Source: Gottschalkiaceae bacterium SANA (lineage in GTDB: Bacteria; Bacillota; Clostridia; Tissierellales; GPF-1). From it: 64,000 nucleotides of DNA. Positions 50,051 through 60,200 of the stretch are shown here, piece after piece. Under the pieces are notes generated by a model that had not been told where the DNA came from, made no database searches, and was given only the letters and a program-made list of their open reading frames with translations. Each line of letters begins with the position of its first letter. Position 1 is the stretch's first letter. Position numbers and translations under genes: made by a program. The stretch is taken from positions 1,302,001-1,366,000 of the forward strand of contig AP028876.1 of NCBI GenBank assembly GCA_036323355.1. The letters are read 5' to 3'.

Positions 50051-51010
50051 ATGAAGAATAAACTAATTGCTTCTTCATCACCGCATATTCGTTCGAAAGA
50101 TACAACGACTACGGTGATGCGTGATGTGTTGATTGCTTTGGCTCCAGCGGCTCTTGCAGGGATTTATTTCTTTGGATTTGGCGCGGTGAAGATTTATCTT
50201 CTATCCATTGCTTCAGCGGTTATAACGGAATATATTATTCAAAAATTCATATTAAAAACAAGCGTAACGATTGGTGACTTGAGTGCGGTTGTAACGGCAG
50301 TACTTTTGTCCATGACTTTGCCTGTAACGGCACCATGGTGGATTCCAGTAATTGGCGCAGCCTTTGCCATTGGTATTGTAAAGCAAGCCTTTGGTGGAAT
50401 TGGCAGCAACTTTATGAATCCTGCTTTGGCGGCACGTGCATTTATGGTGGCGTCTTGGCCAGTGATTATGACAGGTAGCTGGGTAACACCAGGTGTGGAT
50501 GCCGTATCAACGGCAACACCCTTGGGTTTGATCAAAGAAAGTGGCGGATTTGGCGCTTTGAGTGAAGCTGGTGTGAATTTTACGGATCTTTTGATCGGTA
50601 ATGTGGCTGGCTGTTTGGGTGAAACCAGTGCGCTTCTGTTGATTCTTGGTGGATTGTATCTGCTATGGAAGAAGGTTATCTCTTGGAGAATTCCAGTGGC
50701 CTATATCGGGACAGTTGCAGTGTTATACTTGGTAACAGGCGCCGCGATGAGCGAGATCTTGGTTCAATTGGCAGCAGGTGGTTTGATGTTGGGTGCCTTC
50801 TTTATGGCAACTGATTATGTATCTTCTCCTGTAACACCTAAGGGTCGACTGATTTTTGGTATCGGTTGTGGGGTCTTAACCTTTGTTATTCGTAAATTCG
50901 GTGGATACCCAGAGGGTGTTTTGTACTCTATTCTTTTGATGAATGTGGTATCACCATTGATTGATCGTTATACGACACCGAAAGTATTTGGGGAGGTGAA
51001 AAAGGCATGA
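50051..51010 (+). CDS. rnfD: Rnf complex subunit RnfD
   Basis: The 319-residue membrane protein has about 10 helices and the motif DAVSTATPLGL, in which the Thr of STATP is the covalent FMN site. It carries electrons across the membrane part of Rnf. It starts 12 bp after rnfC with GGGGGAAG before the ATG and overlaps rnfG by four bases. Confidence 0.95.
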   Translation: MKNKLIASSSPHIRSKDTTTTVMRDVLIALAPAALAGIYFFGFGAVKIYLLSIASAVITEYIIQKFILKTSVTIGDLSAVVTAVLLSMTLPVTAPWWIPVIGAAFAIGIVKQAFGGIGSNFMNPALAARAFMVASWPVIMTGSWVTPGVDAVSTATPLGLIKESGGFGALSEAGVNFTDLLIGNVAGCLGETSALLLILGGLYLLWKKVISWRIPVAYIGTVAVLYLVTGAAMSEILVQLAAGGLMLGAFFMATDYVSSPVTPKGRLIFGIGCGVLTFVIRKFGGYPEGVLYSILLMNVVSPLIDRYTTPKVFGEVKKA

Positions 51011-51555
51011 AAGAAACAATAAAACTAGGGTTCACCTTATTCCTATTTACAGCGATTGCCGCTTTAATCCTTGCCTATTCCAATGGTGTAACAGCACCGG
51101 AAATTGAAAAGGTGGAAGAACAAATTAAGAATCAAGCGCGGATGGAGATTCTACCGTCAGCCGATGCCTTTGAAGTAGTGGAAGGCATTGATGGAGCCCA
51201 AGAAGTTTATGCGGGCATGGCAGGTGGAGAAACCGTTGGCTATACATTGAATATGGTTTCTTCAGGATACGGCGGAGATTTGGAAGTTGCAGTTGGAATC
51301 TCAAATGACGGAACTGTTTCCGGCATTAAGATTTTGAAGCATTCGGAAACGCCTGGCTTGGGTGCAAATGCCAAGAATCCTTCCTTTTCGGATCAATACA
51401 AGGGCAAGTCTGTAAATACCATGATCGAAGTGGTGAAGACACCGCCTACCGCTGATGAAGAAATTCAAGCAATTACCGGCGCGACGATTACCTCCCGTGC
51501 CGTAACCAAAGCCGTCAACGAAGCTCGTGAAATTTATACGAGCACGTTGCAGTAG
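51007..51555 (+). CDS. rnfG: Rnf complex subunit RnfG
   Basis: The 182-residue protein has an N-terminal membrane anchor and an FMN-binding domain ending QAITGATITSRAVTKAV, where the Thr of TGAT takes covalent FMN. NVSSGYGGDLEVAVGI-type and SETPGLGAN motifs are typical of RnfG/NqrC. It faces the outside of the membrane in known complexes. ATGA overlap with rnfD. Confidence 0.95.
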   Translation: MKETIKLGFTLFLFTAIAALILAYSNGVTAPEIEKVEEQIKNQARMEILPSADAFEVVEGIDGAQEVYAGMAGGETVGYTLNMVSSGYGGDLEVAVGISNDGTVSGIKILKHSETPGLGANAKNPSFSDQYKGKSVNTMIEVVKTPPTADEEIQAITGATITSRAVTKAVNEAREIYTSTLQ

Positions 51556-51566
51556 GGGGGAGACAG

Positions 51567-52172
51567 ATGAAGAAGAATTTAGGACAAGTATTGAAGAATG
51601 GCTTGATCGATGAGAACCCAACCTTTGTGCAATTGTTGGGCATGTGTCCGACCTTGGCAGTAACCACATCAGCAACTGATGGTCTAGCCATGGGACTTGC
51701 TACAACAACAGTATTGGTGGGTTCAAACCTAGTGATCTCGGCATTGAGAAAAGTGATTCCAGATAAGATTCGTATCCCGGCGTTTATCGTCATAATTGCG
51801 ACTTTTGTAACGATTATCGAGATGTTTATGCATGCATACGCCATTGATCTGTATGGATCTTTGGGTCTCTTTATTCCATTGATTGTTGTAAACTGCATTA
51901 TCTTGGGTCGTGCGGAATCCTTCGCATCCAAGAACACGGCACCAGCTTCCATTGTAGATGGTTTGGGTATGGGTCTTGGTTTTGCCGGTGCATTGACAGT
52001 CTTGGGTAGCATTCGTGAACTTTTGGGTGTGGGTTCTATCTTTGGTCATGTTATCCTTGGCGGTAGTTTCAAACCAGCGATCATGATGATCTTGCCTCCG
52101 GGTGCTTTTATCACGCTTGGACTTTTGATTGCCCTGTATCAGCATTCGAAAATCCGAAAGGAGGGACGTTAA
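51567..52172 (+). CDS. rnfE: Rnf complex subunit RnfE
   Basis: The 201-residue integral membrane protein begins with ENPTFVQLLGMCPTLAVTTS and contains VVNCIILGRAESFASKN, the cysteine-bearing RnfE/NqrD signatures. RnfE and RnfA together hold an intramembrane [2Fe-2S] centre in known complexes. GGGGGGAG precedes the ATG. Confidence 0.95.
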   Translation: MKKNLGQVLKNGLIDENPTFVQLLGMCPTLAVTTSATDGLAMGLATTTVLVGSNLVISALRKVIPDKIRIPAFIVIIATFVTIIEMFMHAYAIDLYGSLGLFIPLIVVNCIILGRAESFASKNTAPASIVDGLGMGLGFAGALTVLGSIRELLGVGSIFGHVILGGSFKPAIMMILPPGAFITLGLLIALYQHSKIRKEGR

Positions 52173-52175
52173 TCC

Positions 52176-52754
52176 ATGAATCTATTTGCGATTTTTATTA
52201 GCGCTCTTTTTGTAAACAACTTTATCCTGGCACGTTTCTTGGGAATTTGTCCGTTTCTAGGGGTTTCAAAAAAAGTTGAAACGGCAGTAGGCATGAGTAT
52301 GGCAGTAACCTTTGTTATGCTGTTGGCGTCGTTGATTACGTATATGCTTCAAATTTTGGTCTTGGACAAGTTTGGCCTTGGCTACTTGCAGACCATTATG
52401 TTTATTCTTGTCATTGCTTCCTTGGTACAATTGGTAGAAATGTTTGTGAAGAAAGCAAGTCCGACGCTTTATGAAGCGTTGGGGGTTTATCTTCCCTTGA
52501 TTACAACCAACTGTGCGGTATTGGGTCTTGCGATCTTGAATATCCAAATGGAATTCAATCTTATTGAATTGGTTGTCAACTCTGTTGGCGCTGCCCTTGG
52601 TTTTTCCATGGCGATTATTCTTTTCGCAGGGATCCGGGAGCGTTTGGAGTTATCGAATATGCCGCGTGCGATGGAAGGCTTTCCAATTGCCTTGATCACG
52701 GCGGGATTGATGGCAATGGCTTTCTTAGGCTTTGCCGGATTTAGCATCGGATAG
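52176..52754 (+). CDS. rnfA: Rnf complex subunit RnfA
   Basis: The 192-residue membrane protein starts with ISALFVNNFILARFLGICPF and has LPLITTNCAVLGLAILN, the RnfA/NqrE counterparts of the RnfE cysteine motifs. It begins 3 bp after rnfE. Confidence 0.95.
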   Translation: MNLFAIFISALFVNNFILARFLGICPFLGVSKKVETAVGMSMAVTFVMLLASLITYMLQILVLDKFGLGYLQTIMFILVIASLVQLVEMFVKKASPTLYEALGVYLPLITTNCAVLGLAILNIQMEFNLIELVVNSVGAALGFSMAIILFAGIRERLELSNMPRAMEGFPIALITAGLMAMAFLGFAGFSIG

Positions 52755-52764
52755 GAGGCGTAGA

Positions 52765-53616
52765 ATGAATTTAATCGTATATGCAATAATTGCCCTCGGA
52801 GCAGTGGGCTTATTCTTCGGCGTGCTTCTTTCCATAGCATCGAAAGCATTTGCCGTCAAAGTGGATCCAAAGGAAACCTTGGTGCGGGCAGCCGTACCGG
52901 GAGCCAATTGTGGTGCCTGCGGATTTCCTGGATGTGACGGTTTTTCGAAGGCTGTATTAGCGGGAATTGCTCCCGTTAACGGCTGTCCAGTTGGTGGAGC
53001 GGCTACGGCTGCAAAAATCGCTGAAATTATGGGTGTTGCTGCGGGAGACTCAGAAAAACAAGTTGCTCGAGTTGCTTGCAATGGAACAAGTGAGAGTGCT
53101 GTAGACAAATATGAGTATTACGGCGTAGAGACATGTAAGGCGGCCATGGCTGTACAAAAGGGACCCAAGGGCTGTGAGTATGGTTGTATGGGTTTTGGAG
53201 ACTGCGTAACGGCGTGTGCCTTTGATGCGATCCATATCGTAGACGGCATTGCTAAAGTGGATCCAGACAAGTGCACTGGCTGTAAGGCTTGTGTAAAGGC
53301 GTGTCCAAAGAATGTAATCGATATGGTACCGGCATCACAAAAGGTGTTTGTTGATTGCAAGAATCTAGATAAAGGCAAGGCAGTTAAAGATGTTTGCCAA
53401 GTTGGTTGTATCGCATGTACCTTATGTGTGAAAGCTTGTCCGTTTGATGCCATTCATATGGTGAACGGAGTAGCGAAGATCGACTACGCGGCTTGTAAAA
53501 ACTGTAAAATTTGTGCGAAGAAGTGTCCAACGGGCGCTATTTTCCCACAACTTCGCTTGAAAGAATTGGCGGATAAAAAAGCAGCTGCAGCAGCTGCGAA
53601 ACAACAAGAAGCCTAA
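52765..53616 (+). CDS. rnfB: Rnf complex subunit RnfB
   Basis: The 283-residue protein has one N-terminal membrane helix, the Fe-S motif NCGACGFPGCDGFSKAV, and further [4Fe-4S] motifs: GCMGFGDCVTACAFDAI, CTGCKACVKACPKNVI, CIACTLCVKACPFDAI and CKNCKICAKKCPTGAI. It is the cytoplasmic entry point for electrons from reduced ferredoxin. ATG 52765 follows ATAGGAGGCG; the in-frame codons before it overlap rnfA. The tail is alanine/lysine-rich. Confidence 0.95.
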   Translation: MNLIVYAIIALGAVGLFFGVLLSIASKAFAVKVDPKETLVRAAVPGANCGACGFPGCDGFSKAVLAGIAPVNGCPVGGAATAAKIAEIMGVAAGDSEKQVARVACNGTSESAVDKYEYYGVETCKAAMAVQKGPKGCEYGCMGFGDCVTACAFDAIHIVDGIAKVDPDKCTGCKACVKACPKNVIDMVPASQKVFVDCKNLDKGKAVKDVCQVGCIACTLCVKACPFDAIHMVNGVAKIDYAACKNCKICAKKCPTGAIFPQLRLKELADKKAAAAAAKQQEA

Positions 53617-53623
53617 GAATCAG

Positions 53624-53649
53624 AGCCTCCCGTTTGGGAGGCTTTTTTT
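53624..53649 (+). terminator. Terminator of the rnf operon
   Basis: A perfect 8-bp stem AGCCTCCC / GGGAGGCT with loop GTTT and seven T. Confidence 0.93.
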
Positions 53650-53682
53650 ATTGGTCCATAAATGTCGGTTACAAGAAAAGGC

Positions 53683-53712
53683 TTGTTGCATGTGTTTATA
53701 TTTTTATATAAT
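53683..53712 (+). promoter_or_regulatory. Promoter of the aldo/keto reductase gene
   Basis: TTGTTG (53683-53688), an 18-bp spacer and TATAAT (53707-53712), leaving a leader of about 95 bases in which no known riboswitch is recognised. Confidence 0.6.
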
Positions 53713-53809
53713 GAAAAGGTGATTGTCTTGCAAAGAGGTGGTTGTATAAAACAATCGTGTATAGGTGGATTTTGGATTTTTTTATCCGGTGAACAAAGGA
53801 GAGACGAAA

Positions 53810-54970
53810 ATGAAATACAGGAAGATCAACGAACGTTATGAGTCGTCAATCTTGGCTCTTGGTTGTATGCGATTGCCCGTCATTGACGGTGACTATGGCA
53901 GGATCGATGAAGACAAAGCCATTGAAATGATCCGATATGCCTTGGATCATGGTATTAATTATATCGATACGGCCTATCCCTATCACCAAGAAAATGGGGA
54001 ACGAGTTGTCGGGAAAGCCCTGAAGGACGGGTATCGTGAAAAAGCGATCCTAGTCACAAAAAACCCTGTTTGGAAGGTTGAAAAGCGGGAAGATTTAGAG
54101 AAATACTTGGATGAGCAATTGGCTAAATTGGATGTGGAATATCTTGATTTTTATTTGATGCATGGACTGCGCCCTGAACGATGGGATAAGATACTTGCAC
54201 TTGATGGGTTGAGATTTTTAGATGAAATGAAAGCCAAAGGCAAGATACGAGAGGCGGGTTTCTCCTTTCATGGCGACAAAAAATTATTTGAGCAGATTGT
54301 GGATGCCTATGACTGGTCCATAGCGATGATTCAAATGAATTACAAGGATATCGATGTACAGGCGACGGTGGAGGCCATTTCTTATGCAAAGACCCGAGGA
54401 ATACCGATGGCAATTATGGAACCCTTGAAGGGGGGACAATTGGCCAATCTTCCGCAATCAATTACAGATATTTGGAATGATGAACTGGGACTTGGCCAGG
54501 TCGAAAGGGCATTCAGATGGCTGGCAAATTTTGAAAATGTGAAAGTGATTTTAAGTGGCATGTCCACCCTTGATCAAGTGAAAGACAATATTGAAGTCGC
54601 CGATCGATTGGAAGCGGGTGTCATCAATGAGGAAGAAGCGAAACGCTATATAGAGGTAAAAAAGCAAATTGAATTGCGGGCGCAAATCCCTTGTACGGAT
54701 TGCAAATATTGCATGCCGTGTCCGGCTGGTGTGAATATACCAGGAAATTTTATGCATTACAATCGATCCTTTATGTATGAAGATCTGGAATGGGCAGCGC
54801 ATGTTTATCAGGATAAGTACAAAGAGGAACAAAGAGCAAGTGCTTGTGTTGAATGCGGGAGGTGCCAAACCCTTTGCCCCCAAAGTATACACATTATTGA
54901 TCAACTAAAAAACGTGCACAAGCATTTGAATCAAGAGGTTAAATTAAAAAAAGATCATTGGGCTTTATAA
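53810..54970 (+). CDS. Aldo/keto reductase with C-terminal [4Fe-4S] clusters
   Basis: The 386-residue protein has an aldo/keto reductase barrel (YIDTAYPYHQENGERVVGKA with the catalytic Asp/Tyr, LDFYLMHGL with the His). A C-terminal ferredoxin-like domain follows with CTDCKYCMPCPAGVNIP and CVECGRCQTLCP. Such fusions are common in anaerobes and are thought to use ferredoxin as well as NAD(P)H; the substrate is unknown. AAAGGAGAG precedes ATG 53810. It lies directly after the rnf operon with its own promoter. Confidence 0.9.
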   Translation: MKYRKINERYESSILALGCMRLPVIDGDYGRIDEDKAIEMIRYALDHGINYIDTAYPYHQENGERVVGKALKDGYREKAILVTKNPVWKVEKREDLEKYLDEQLAKLDVEYLDFYLMHGLRPERWDKILALDGLRFLDEMKAKGKIREAGFSFHGDKKLFEQIVDAYDWSIAMIQMNYKDIDVQATVEAISYAKTRGIPMAIMEPLKGGQLANLPQSITDIWNDELGLGQVERAFRWLANFENVKVILSGMSTLDQVKDNIEVADRLEAGVINEEEAKRYIEVKKQIELRAQIPCTDCKYCMPCPAGVNIPGNFMHYNRSFMYEDLEWAAHVYQDKYKEEQRASACVECGRCQTLCPQSIHIIDQLKNVHKHLNQEVKLKKDHWAL

Positions 54971-54994
54971 GAAGAGCCAAAGCCTCTTTTTTTT
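54961..54994 (+). terminator. Terminator after the aldo/keto reductase gene
   Basis: GGCTTT pairs with AAAGCC over a 12-nt loop that includes the stop codon; TCTTTTTTTT follows. Confidence 0.65.
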
Positions 54995-55045
54995 AGCCAC
55001 TAGGAATGGTACACTTGAAAGGAGAAGCTCAAGGAGGAAGAACAT

Positions 55046-55294
55046 ATGGCTAGACAAAAAAGAGGTAGCATTTTATGGGTGTTTTTACTGGTGGGCTTTA
55101 TATTAGGCGGAATTTTTGGTGAACTACTGGGTGGGATTTTCCCGCTCTTGGCAAAATCGGTTACCATCGGTCTGGATCCTAGTTTTCATTTGGATCTTCA
55201 CTTATTTAAATTTACCCTTGGATTTTTGTTTCATGTAAATTTGATGAGTATTGCGGGTGTGATCATTGCGATGATTATGTACCGCTGGCTGTAG
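55046..55294 (+). CDS. DUF4321 small membrane protein
   Basis: The 82-residue protein has two membrane helices (ILWVFLLVGFILGGIFGELL and LMSIAGVIIAMIMYRWL) around FHLDLHLFKFTLGF, the DUF4321 pattern. Function unknown. It often precedes maf in Clostridia, as here, 10 bp away. AAGGAGGA precedes the ATG. Confidence 0.88.
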   Translation: MARQKRGSILWVFLLVGFILGGIFGELLGGIFPLLAKSVTIGLDPSFHLDLHLFKFTLGFLFHVNLMSIAGVIIAMIMYRWL

Positions 55295-55304
55295 GAGTAT
55301 AATC

Positions 55305-55934
55305 ATGAAAATTGTTTTGGCGTCGAAGTCGCCTAGAAGGCAAGAAATCATAAGTAAATATATCAAAGACTTTATTATTGTGGAAAGTAGCGTTGAAGAG
55401 GTCATGGATGACTCGCTTGATCCTGCTGCCCTAGCCATGAGTTTGGCTTATCAAAAGGCGGCTGATGTGCAACAGCAAGTGGAAGAAGACGACTTGGTGA
55501 TTGCCGCAGATACAATTGTCGTTACGCCTAGTACCGTTGGTGAAAAGTGTCAGGGAAAACAGATCTTAGGAAAGCCAAAGGATCGAACAGATGCAAAGAA
55601 TATGATTCAAGCGCTGGTGGGGAAGACCCACATGGTGCTTACTGGAATTGCTTTGCTTCAGGGTGAGATTAAGCTGGTGGACCATCAATGTACCTGGGTA
55701 AGCTTTTCGGCTATGAGCGAAGCTGAGATCGAGGCTTATTTGGATGCCGGAGACTATGGCGATAAGGCTGGGGCTTACGGAATTCAGGGATATGCCGAAC
55801 CCTTTATTCAAGGGATACGCGGTTCCTATTCCAATGTAGTGGGATTGCCGGTGGAACGATTGTATCCTCTGCTGAAAAATCATTTTAAGTTGAACATGAT
55901 GAAAGGAACGATGGCGGCTCATGAAGACAAATAG
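55305..55934 (+). CDS. maf: Maf nucleoside triphosphate pyrophosphatase
   Basis: The 209-residue protein has the Maf signatures LASKSPRRQEII, VIAADTIVV and GDYGDKAGAYGIQGYAEPFI. Maf enzymes hydrolyse dTTP, UTP or modified nucleotides and affect septation. The next gene (mreC) overlaps it by 14 bases, so translation is coupled. Confidence 0.93.
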   Translation: MKIVLASKSPRRQEIISKYIKDFIIVESSVEEVMDDSLDPAALAMSLAYQKAADVQQQVEEDDLVIAADTIVVTPSTVGEKCQGKQILGKPKDRTDAKNMIQALVGKTHMVLTGIALLQGEIKLVDHQCTWVSFSAMSEAEIEAYLDAGDYGDKAGAYGIQGYAEPFIQGIRGSYSNVVGLPVERLYPLLKNHFKLNMMKGTMAAHEDK

Positions 55935-56751
55935 AAAATGGATTGTAGCCGGTTTGATTATGATTGTGATGGTCTTATTGGTGATTAGCGCCATTGGTGT
56001 TTCTCAAACTGTTAATAATCCTGCGCTTGAATCAGTTGTACCTATGCAGCGTGTGATTAATCGAATGGGAACGGCGATCAGCGGATGGACAAATTCCCTT
56101 GGGGAGTGGTCGACGCTAAAAGAGCAAAATGAAGCCTTGCAACTGGAGCTTGCTCGAAAAGATGCGGAGCTACAGGCTGCGGAAGCGGTGATGGAATCGC
56201 AAGCCTATTTGGCTGCTGCATGGGAGGCAAGGAAGGAAAATAACCGAACTGTGATTGAAGCGCGGGTGATTTCTAAATCAAAGGGGATCTGGTTTCAAAC
56301 CTTTGTGATTGATCAGGGAAGTGATGCGGGGATTCAGCCTAATGATACTGTGGTGACAGGGATCATTGATGAGGGCCAATTTGGCGCATACGGATTGATT
56401 GGTCAGGTGTCCGAGGTGGGCAAGGGATATGCTGTTGTACAAACCTTGGCTAACAAGGAAACCAATATCGCCTTCGAGATTCTTCGAACGGGTGACCAGG
56501 GGATTCTGGAAGGCGATTTAAACACCGTTCACGAGGGCTTTCTTTTTAATACCGAAGCCAATGTGGCGACGGGTGATGACCTGGTTACGACAGGGATCAG
56601 TGATTATTACCTGCCGGGAATATTGATTGGCGAGGTGACCTCCATTCAAAAAGAGGGCGATCAACTGGTTAAGCATCTGCAAGTGGAAACCCTGGTGGAT
56701 TTTCAAAAAATCAAGTCGGTCTTTATTATTCGGGAGGCCGAATATGAATGA
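55921..56751 (+). CDS. mreC: Rod shape-determining protein MreC
   Basis: The 276-residue protein has an N-terminal membrane anchor (residues 8-28), a coiled coil (WSTLKEQNEALQLELARKDA) and an MreC beta-domain (IEARVISKSKGIWFQTFVIDQGSDAGIQPNDTVV split as usual). It links the elongasome to peptidoglycan enzymes outside the cell. No mreB gene precedes it. It overlaps mreD by eight bases. Confidence 0.93.
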   Translation: MKTNRKWIVAGLIMIVMVLLVISAIGVSQTVNNPALESVVPMQRVINRMGTAISGWTNSLGEWSTLKEQNEALQLELARKDAELQAAEAVMESQAYLAAAWEARKENNRTVIEARVISKSKGIWFQTFVIDQGSDAGIQPNDTVVTGIIDEGQFGAYGLIGQVSEVGKGYAVVQTLANKETNIAFEILRTGDQGILEGDLNTVHEGFLFNTEANVATGDDLVTTGISDYYLPGILIGEVTSIQKEGDQLVKHLQVETLVDFQKIKSVFIIREAEYE

Positions 56752-57265
56752 ACGATATAAGGATTATTTGCGTCTACTGCTTTTAGGCTTATTGGTATTC
56801 TTATTGGAGACTGCATTTTTACCTCTGTTTCCCTTTGCCATGGGCAAACCCAATTTAATACTATTATTTGTAGCTTCTGTTGGGCTTTTTGTTGGCTTTT
56901 TGCCTGCAGCAGTTTCGGCTATTATTTTAGGTATTTTAATGGATTCCTTATTCTCTCCTGCTCTTGGGCTTTGGACACTGATTTACCTAACCGTGGGCTG
57001 GGTATTTTCCTTAGTCAAGGAATCGGAATGGGAAGCGGAGAAGATCTATTTGATGCTGATGATGGGGCTGGTTACAGCAGTGACCTATGGAATGATGGGT
57101 TTTTTTCTGTTTTTCTTTGGCTATCATTATCAATGGGGCATCGAAATTTTGCCTTATGCAGGCATGGAAGCAATCGTCAATATGGTCATATGGATTGGTG
57201 TGATGTGGCTTTTCCCGCGTTTAATTCGGGAAGCTGGCAAGGATTATAAGAGCACCTTACTGTAA
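56744..57265 (+). CDS. mreD: Rod shape-determining protein MreD
   Basis: The 173-residue protein has five or so membrane helices and the MreD pattern (LRLLLLGLLVFLLETAFLPL, KPNLILLFVASVGLFVG). It is the membrane partner of MreC in the elongasome. GGGAGG precedes the ATG inside mreC. Confidence 0.9.
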   Translation: MNERYKDYLRLLLLGLLVFLLETAFLPLFPFAMGKPNLILLFVASVGLFVGFLPAAVSAIILGILMDSLFSPALGLWTLIYLTVGWVFSLVKESEWEAEKIYLMLMMGLVTAVTYGMMGFFLFFFGYHYQWGIEILPYAGMEAIVNMVIWIGVMWLFPRLIREAGKDYKSTLL

Positions 57266-57274
57266 GGAAAAAGG

Positions 57275-60200
57275 GTGAAGGATTTGAATATCAAACAATT
57301 ATTTCAGAATCGATTTTATTTTTTTATTTTTGCAATCTGGATCCTTCTGATTCTTTTGACAATACGTCTGGCAGATTTAACAATCAGCCAAGGGGAAGAC
57401 TATCGAGAGATTTCTGATAGTCGTCGTCTTCAGCAGGTGGAGATTCCCGCAAGTCGTGGGATGATTTTCGATAGCAGCGGACAACTCTTGGCTGGGAATC
57501 AACCCAGCTTTGTTGTGCAATTGTCCAAGGATGAAATTAAGAAGGCAGAGCGCAATGAAACCCTTTGGCGTTTGGGGACAATCTTGGATCAAAACGCAGA
57601 ACGCGTTGTGAATGAATTGCCTATTACCATGAATGGATTGGTGCGAGAGGTGAATGGAGACATTTTACCTGTCGATCTTTTTGCCTACCTGAAGGAACGA
57701 CCAGACTTGATTCAGTCTGTTTTGAGTCAGGTTATAATTGAATCGCCATATGGGGGACAATTCAGCGCAAAGCGCGCTCTTTGGATACTCTCGCGGGATG
57801 ATGAATCTTGGATGCGACTTTGGGATGAGGAAAGTCAAGGAGTCAAGAACGAAAACGATATGGCTCGATTGGCCCAAGCACTCTTGGAGCAGGAAAATGA
57901 TCTGCGGGAATGGATGGCCCATCCTGTTGTGAGGAAAAATATTTTTGAGATTTATGGGAAGGAAGATCCCAATCTTCAATTGGTGGCCTATGAATATACC
58001 TTTGAAGAGGATCGTCTGGACAAGAAGCGGAGCCTGTCGCAGCATTTTTCAGGAATCACAGCGGAAAGTCAAGCGGCAGAAGACTTTTATCAGATCGCCT
58101 ATCAATTGGTTGCTGAAGAGATGGCTTTGTCGGTAACGTCCGATGGAAAGAACCTGGGCCGTGCCGTGGTTGATCTTTTGCAGCTGCCGATAACGGTTAG
58201 TGTATCGGAACGCGGAACCGTCGCTTATCAAGAGGATGCTGCCATGTGGACCGCGGAGGCGCGGGCTCGATTAGCACTACCCGAAACAGCTTCCCTTATG
58301 CAGGTTGTGGTGGAAGAAGCCCATGCACAAGGGAAATTAAAAGAAGTGATTCTATCTGATTCCTTTAAATATCAGGCACAGAAGTTGATTCTCTCTCATG
58401 GGTTAAATCCGGGCATATCGGTTTCTAAATGGAAGTATACAGCGATTTTACTTTTGGATAATTGGAAGCAAGCCAACAAGGTGCCGGCAGAAACTCAAGC
58501 GAAAGAAGCTTTGGGTGTTTTGGCTGAGCGCTATGGTCTGAATTCGGCCTGGACAGACCGAGAGAAAATGTTAACCTTGAATCTAATTGCTCTGATGAAT
58601 AAACAGGGCTATCGGGCTTATGAGGCCATTGATGTCGCTTACCAGTTGAATGCGACAAGCATTGTCAAGTTGATGGAAAATGAGTATCGCATGCCAGGGG
58701 TTCAGGTGAATTTCAAATCGGTTCGAACCTATCCAAATGGATCGGCCGCTGCTCATACGCTGGGGTATTTGGGAAAAATATCTCAACAAAACGAGATTGA
58801 AAAGTATATCGATTCATTGGGGTATTCACCCAATGAATTTATTGGAAAAACAGGAATAGAAAATCGATTCGAGTCCGTGCTTCGGGGAACGCCGGGTAGT
58901 CAGGATGTAGAAGTGGATGTTCGCGGTAAAACCTTGAATGTGGTGAAGGAAGAAAAGCCCGTTCAAGGGGGCAATGTCTATTTAAGTATTGATCTTCATG
59001 TGCAACAAATGGCTGAGGAGGCTTTGGCTAAGAGTCTGGATGCTATGCAGGTGGCAGGGGTTTATGAAAGTCCCTGGGGAAATTACAACTATAAAGAAGC
59101 TAAACCCAATGCAAAATCGGCGGCCATGGTGGCTATCGATGTGAAGACGGGGAAGATCATTGCCATTGCCAATGTACCGGATTATGATCCAAATCTCTTT
59201 GCGGTGGGAATTTCCCAGAGTGATTGGGATGCACTTTTGCCAGAAAACGAAAAGGATTTGATTGCACCGCGTCCTCTATTGAATATTGCATCGCAATCTA
59301 TGATTCAGCCGGGTTCTACCTTTAAGATGGTGACCGCCTTGGCAGCTTTGGAAAACGGGGTCAATCCGAAACAAAAAATTAATACCAAGGGATTTGTAGA
59401 GATTGGCACCCAAACTTATGGATGTTGGATATGGAACCGCTATCATTATAGCCATGGACCTGAAGATATGCGGGATGCCATCGCTGATTCCTGTAACTAT
59501 TATTTTTATAGTTTGGTTTTGGGAGAAAATCAGCAGACGGGTGAACGATTGTCGGCTCGTACCTCTGCTGAGGATATCTTGGCTATGGCAACAAAACTTG
59601 GATTAAATGATAAAACTGGAATTGAGATTTCCATTCCCAGTGAGAAATCGGCCGGCGTGCCGAGTGAGGCGAAAAAGCAAAGCGCCATGAAGTCCTCTTT
59701 GCAGCGTTGGCTAAACAAGCATCTGTCGGAGTTTGTGCCGGAAGAAACAAATCCCGATGCAGATCAGATGGAGGATTGGGTCGAGGAAATTAGCTCTTGG
59801 GTAGAAATTGAGCCAATTTTGTCGGGTTCTGAGGTAAGAAGGCGTTTATTGGATATGGGTCTCTTGCCGGATATGCCTATGGAGGATGGACAATCCCTCA
59901 AGGATGTGATTAAATACTCATATCTGAACTTTGCATCTTGGAAAATGGGGGATGAACTCATCATGAGTATCGGTCAGGGCGATAATGCTTATACCTCGCT
60001 TCAGATGGCGAATTACGTAGCAACCCTAGCCAATGGTGGCAAGCGATATGAATTGACCTTGATGGACCGTGTGGTCGACCAGGAAGGTCATGAAATTGTG
60101 TATGGAAGCAAGCCGTATGAACAATTGGAATTCGAATCTCCGGGTGCTCTGCAGGTGATCAAGGAAGCCATGTTGCAGACTACGGAGGAAGGAACCGCTC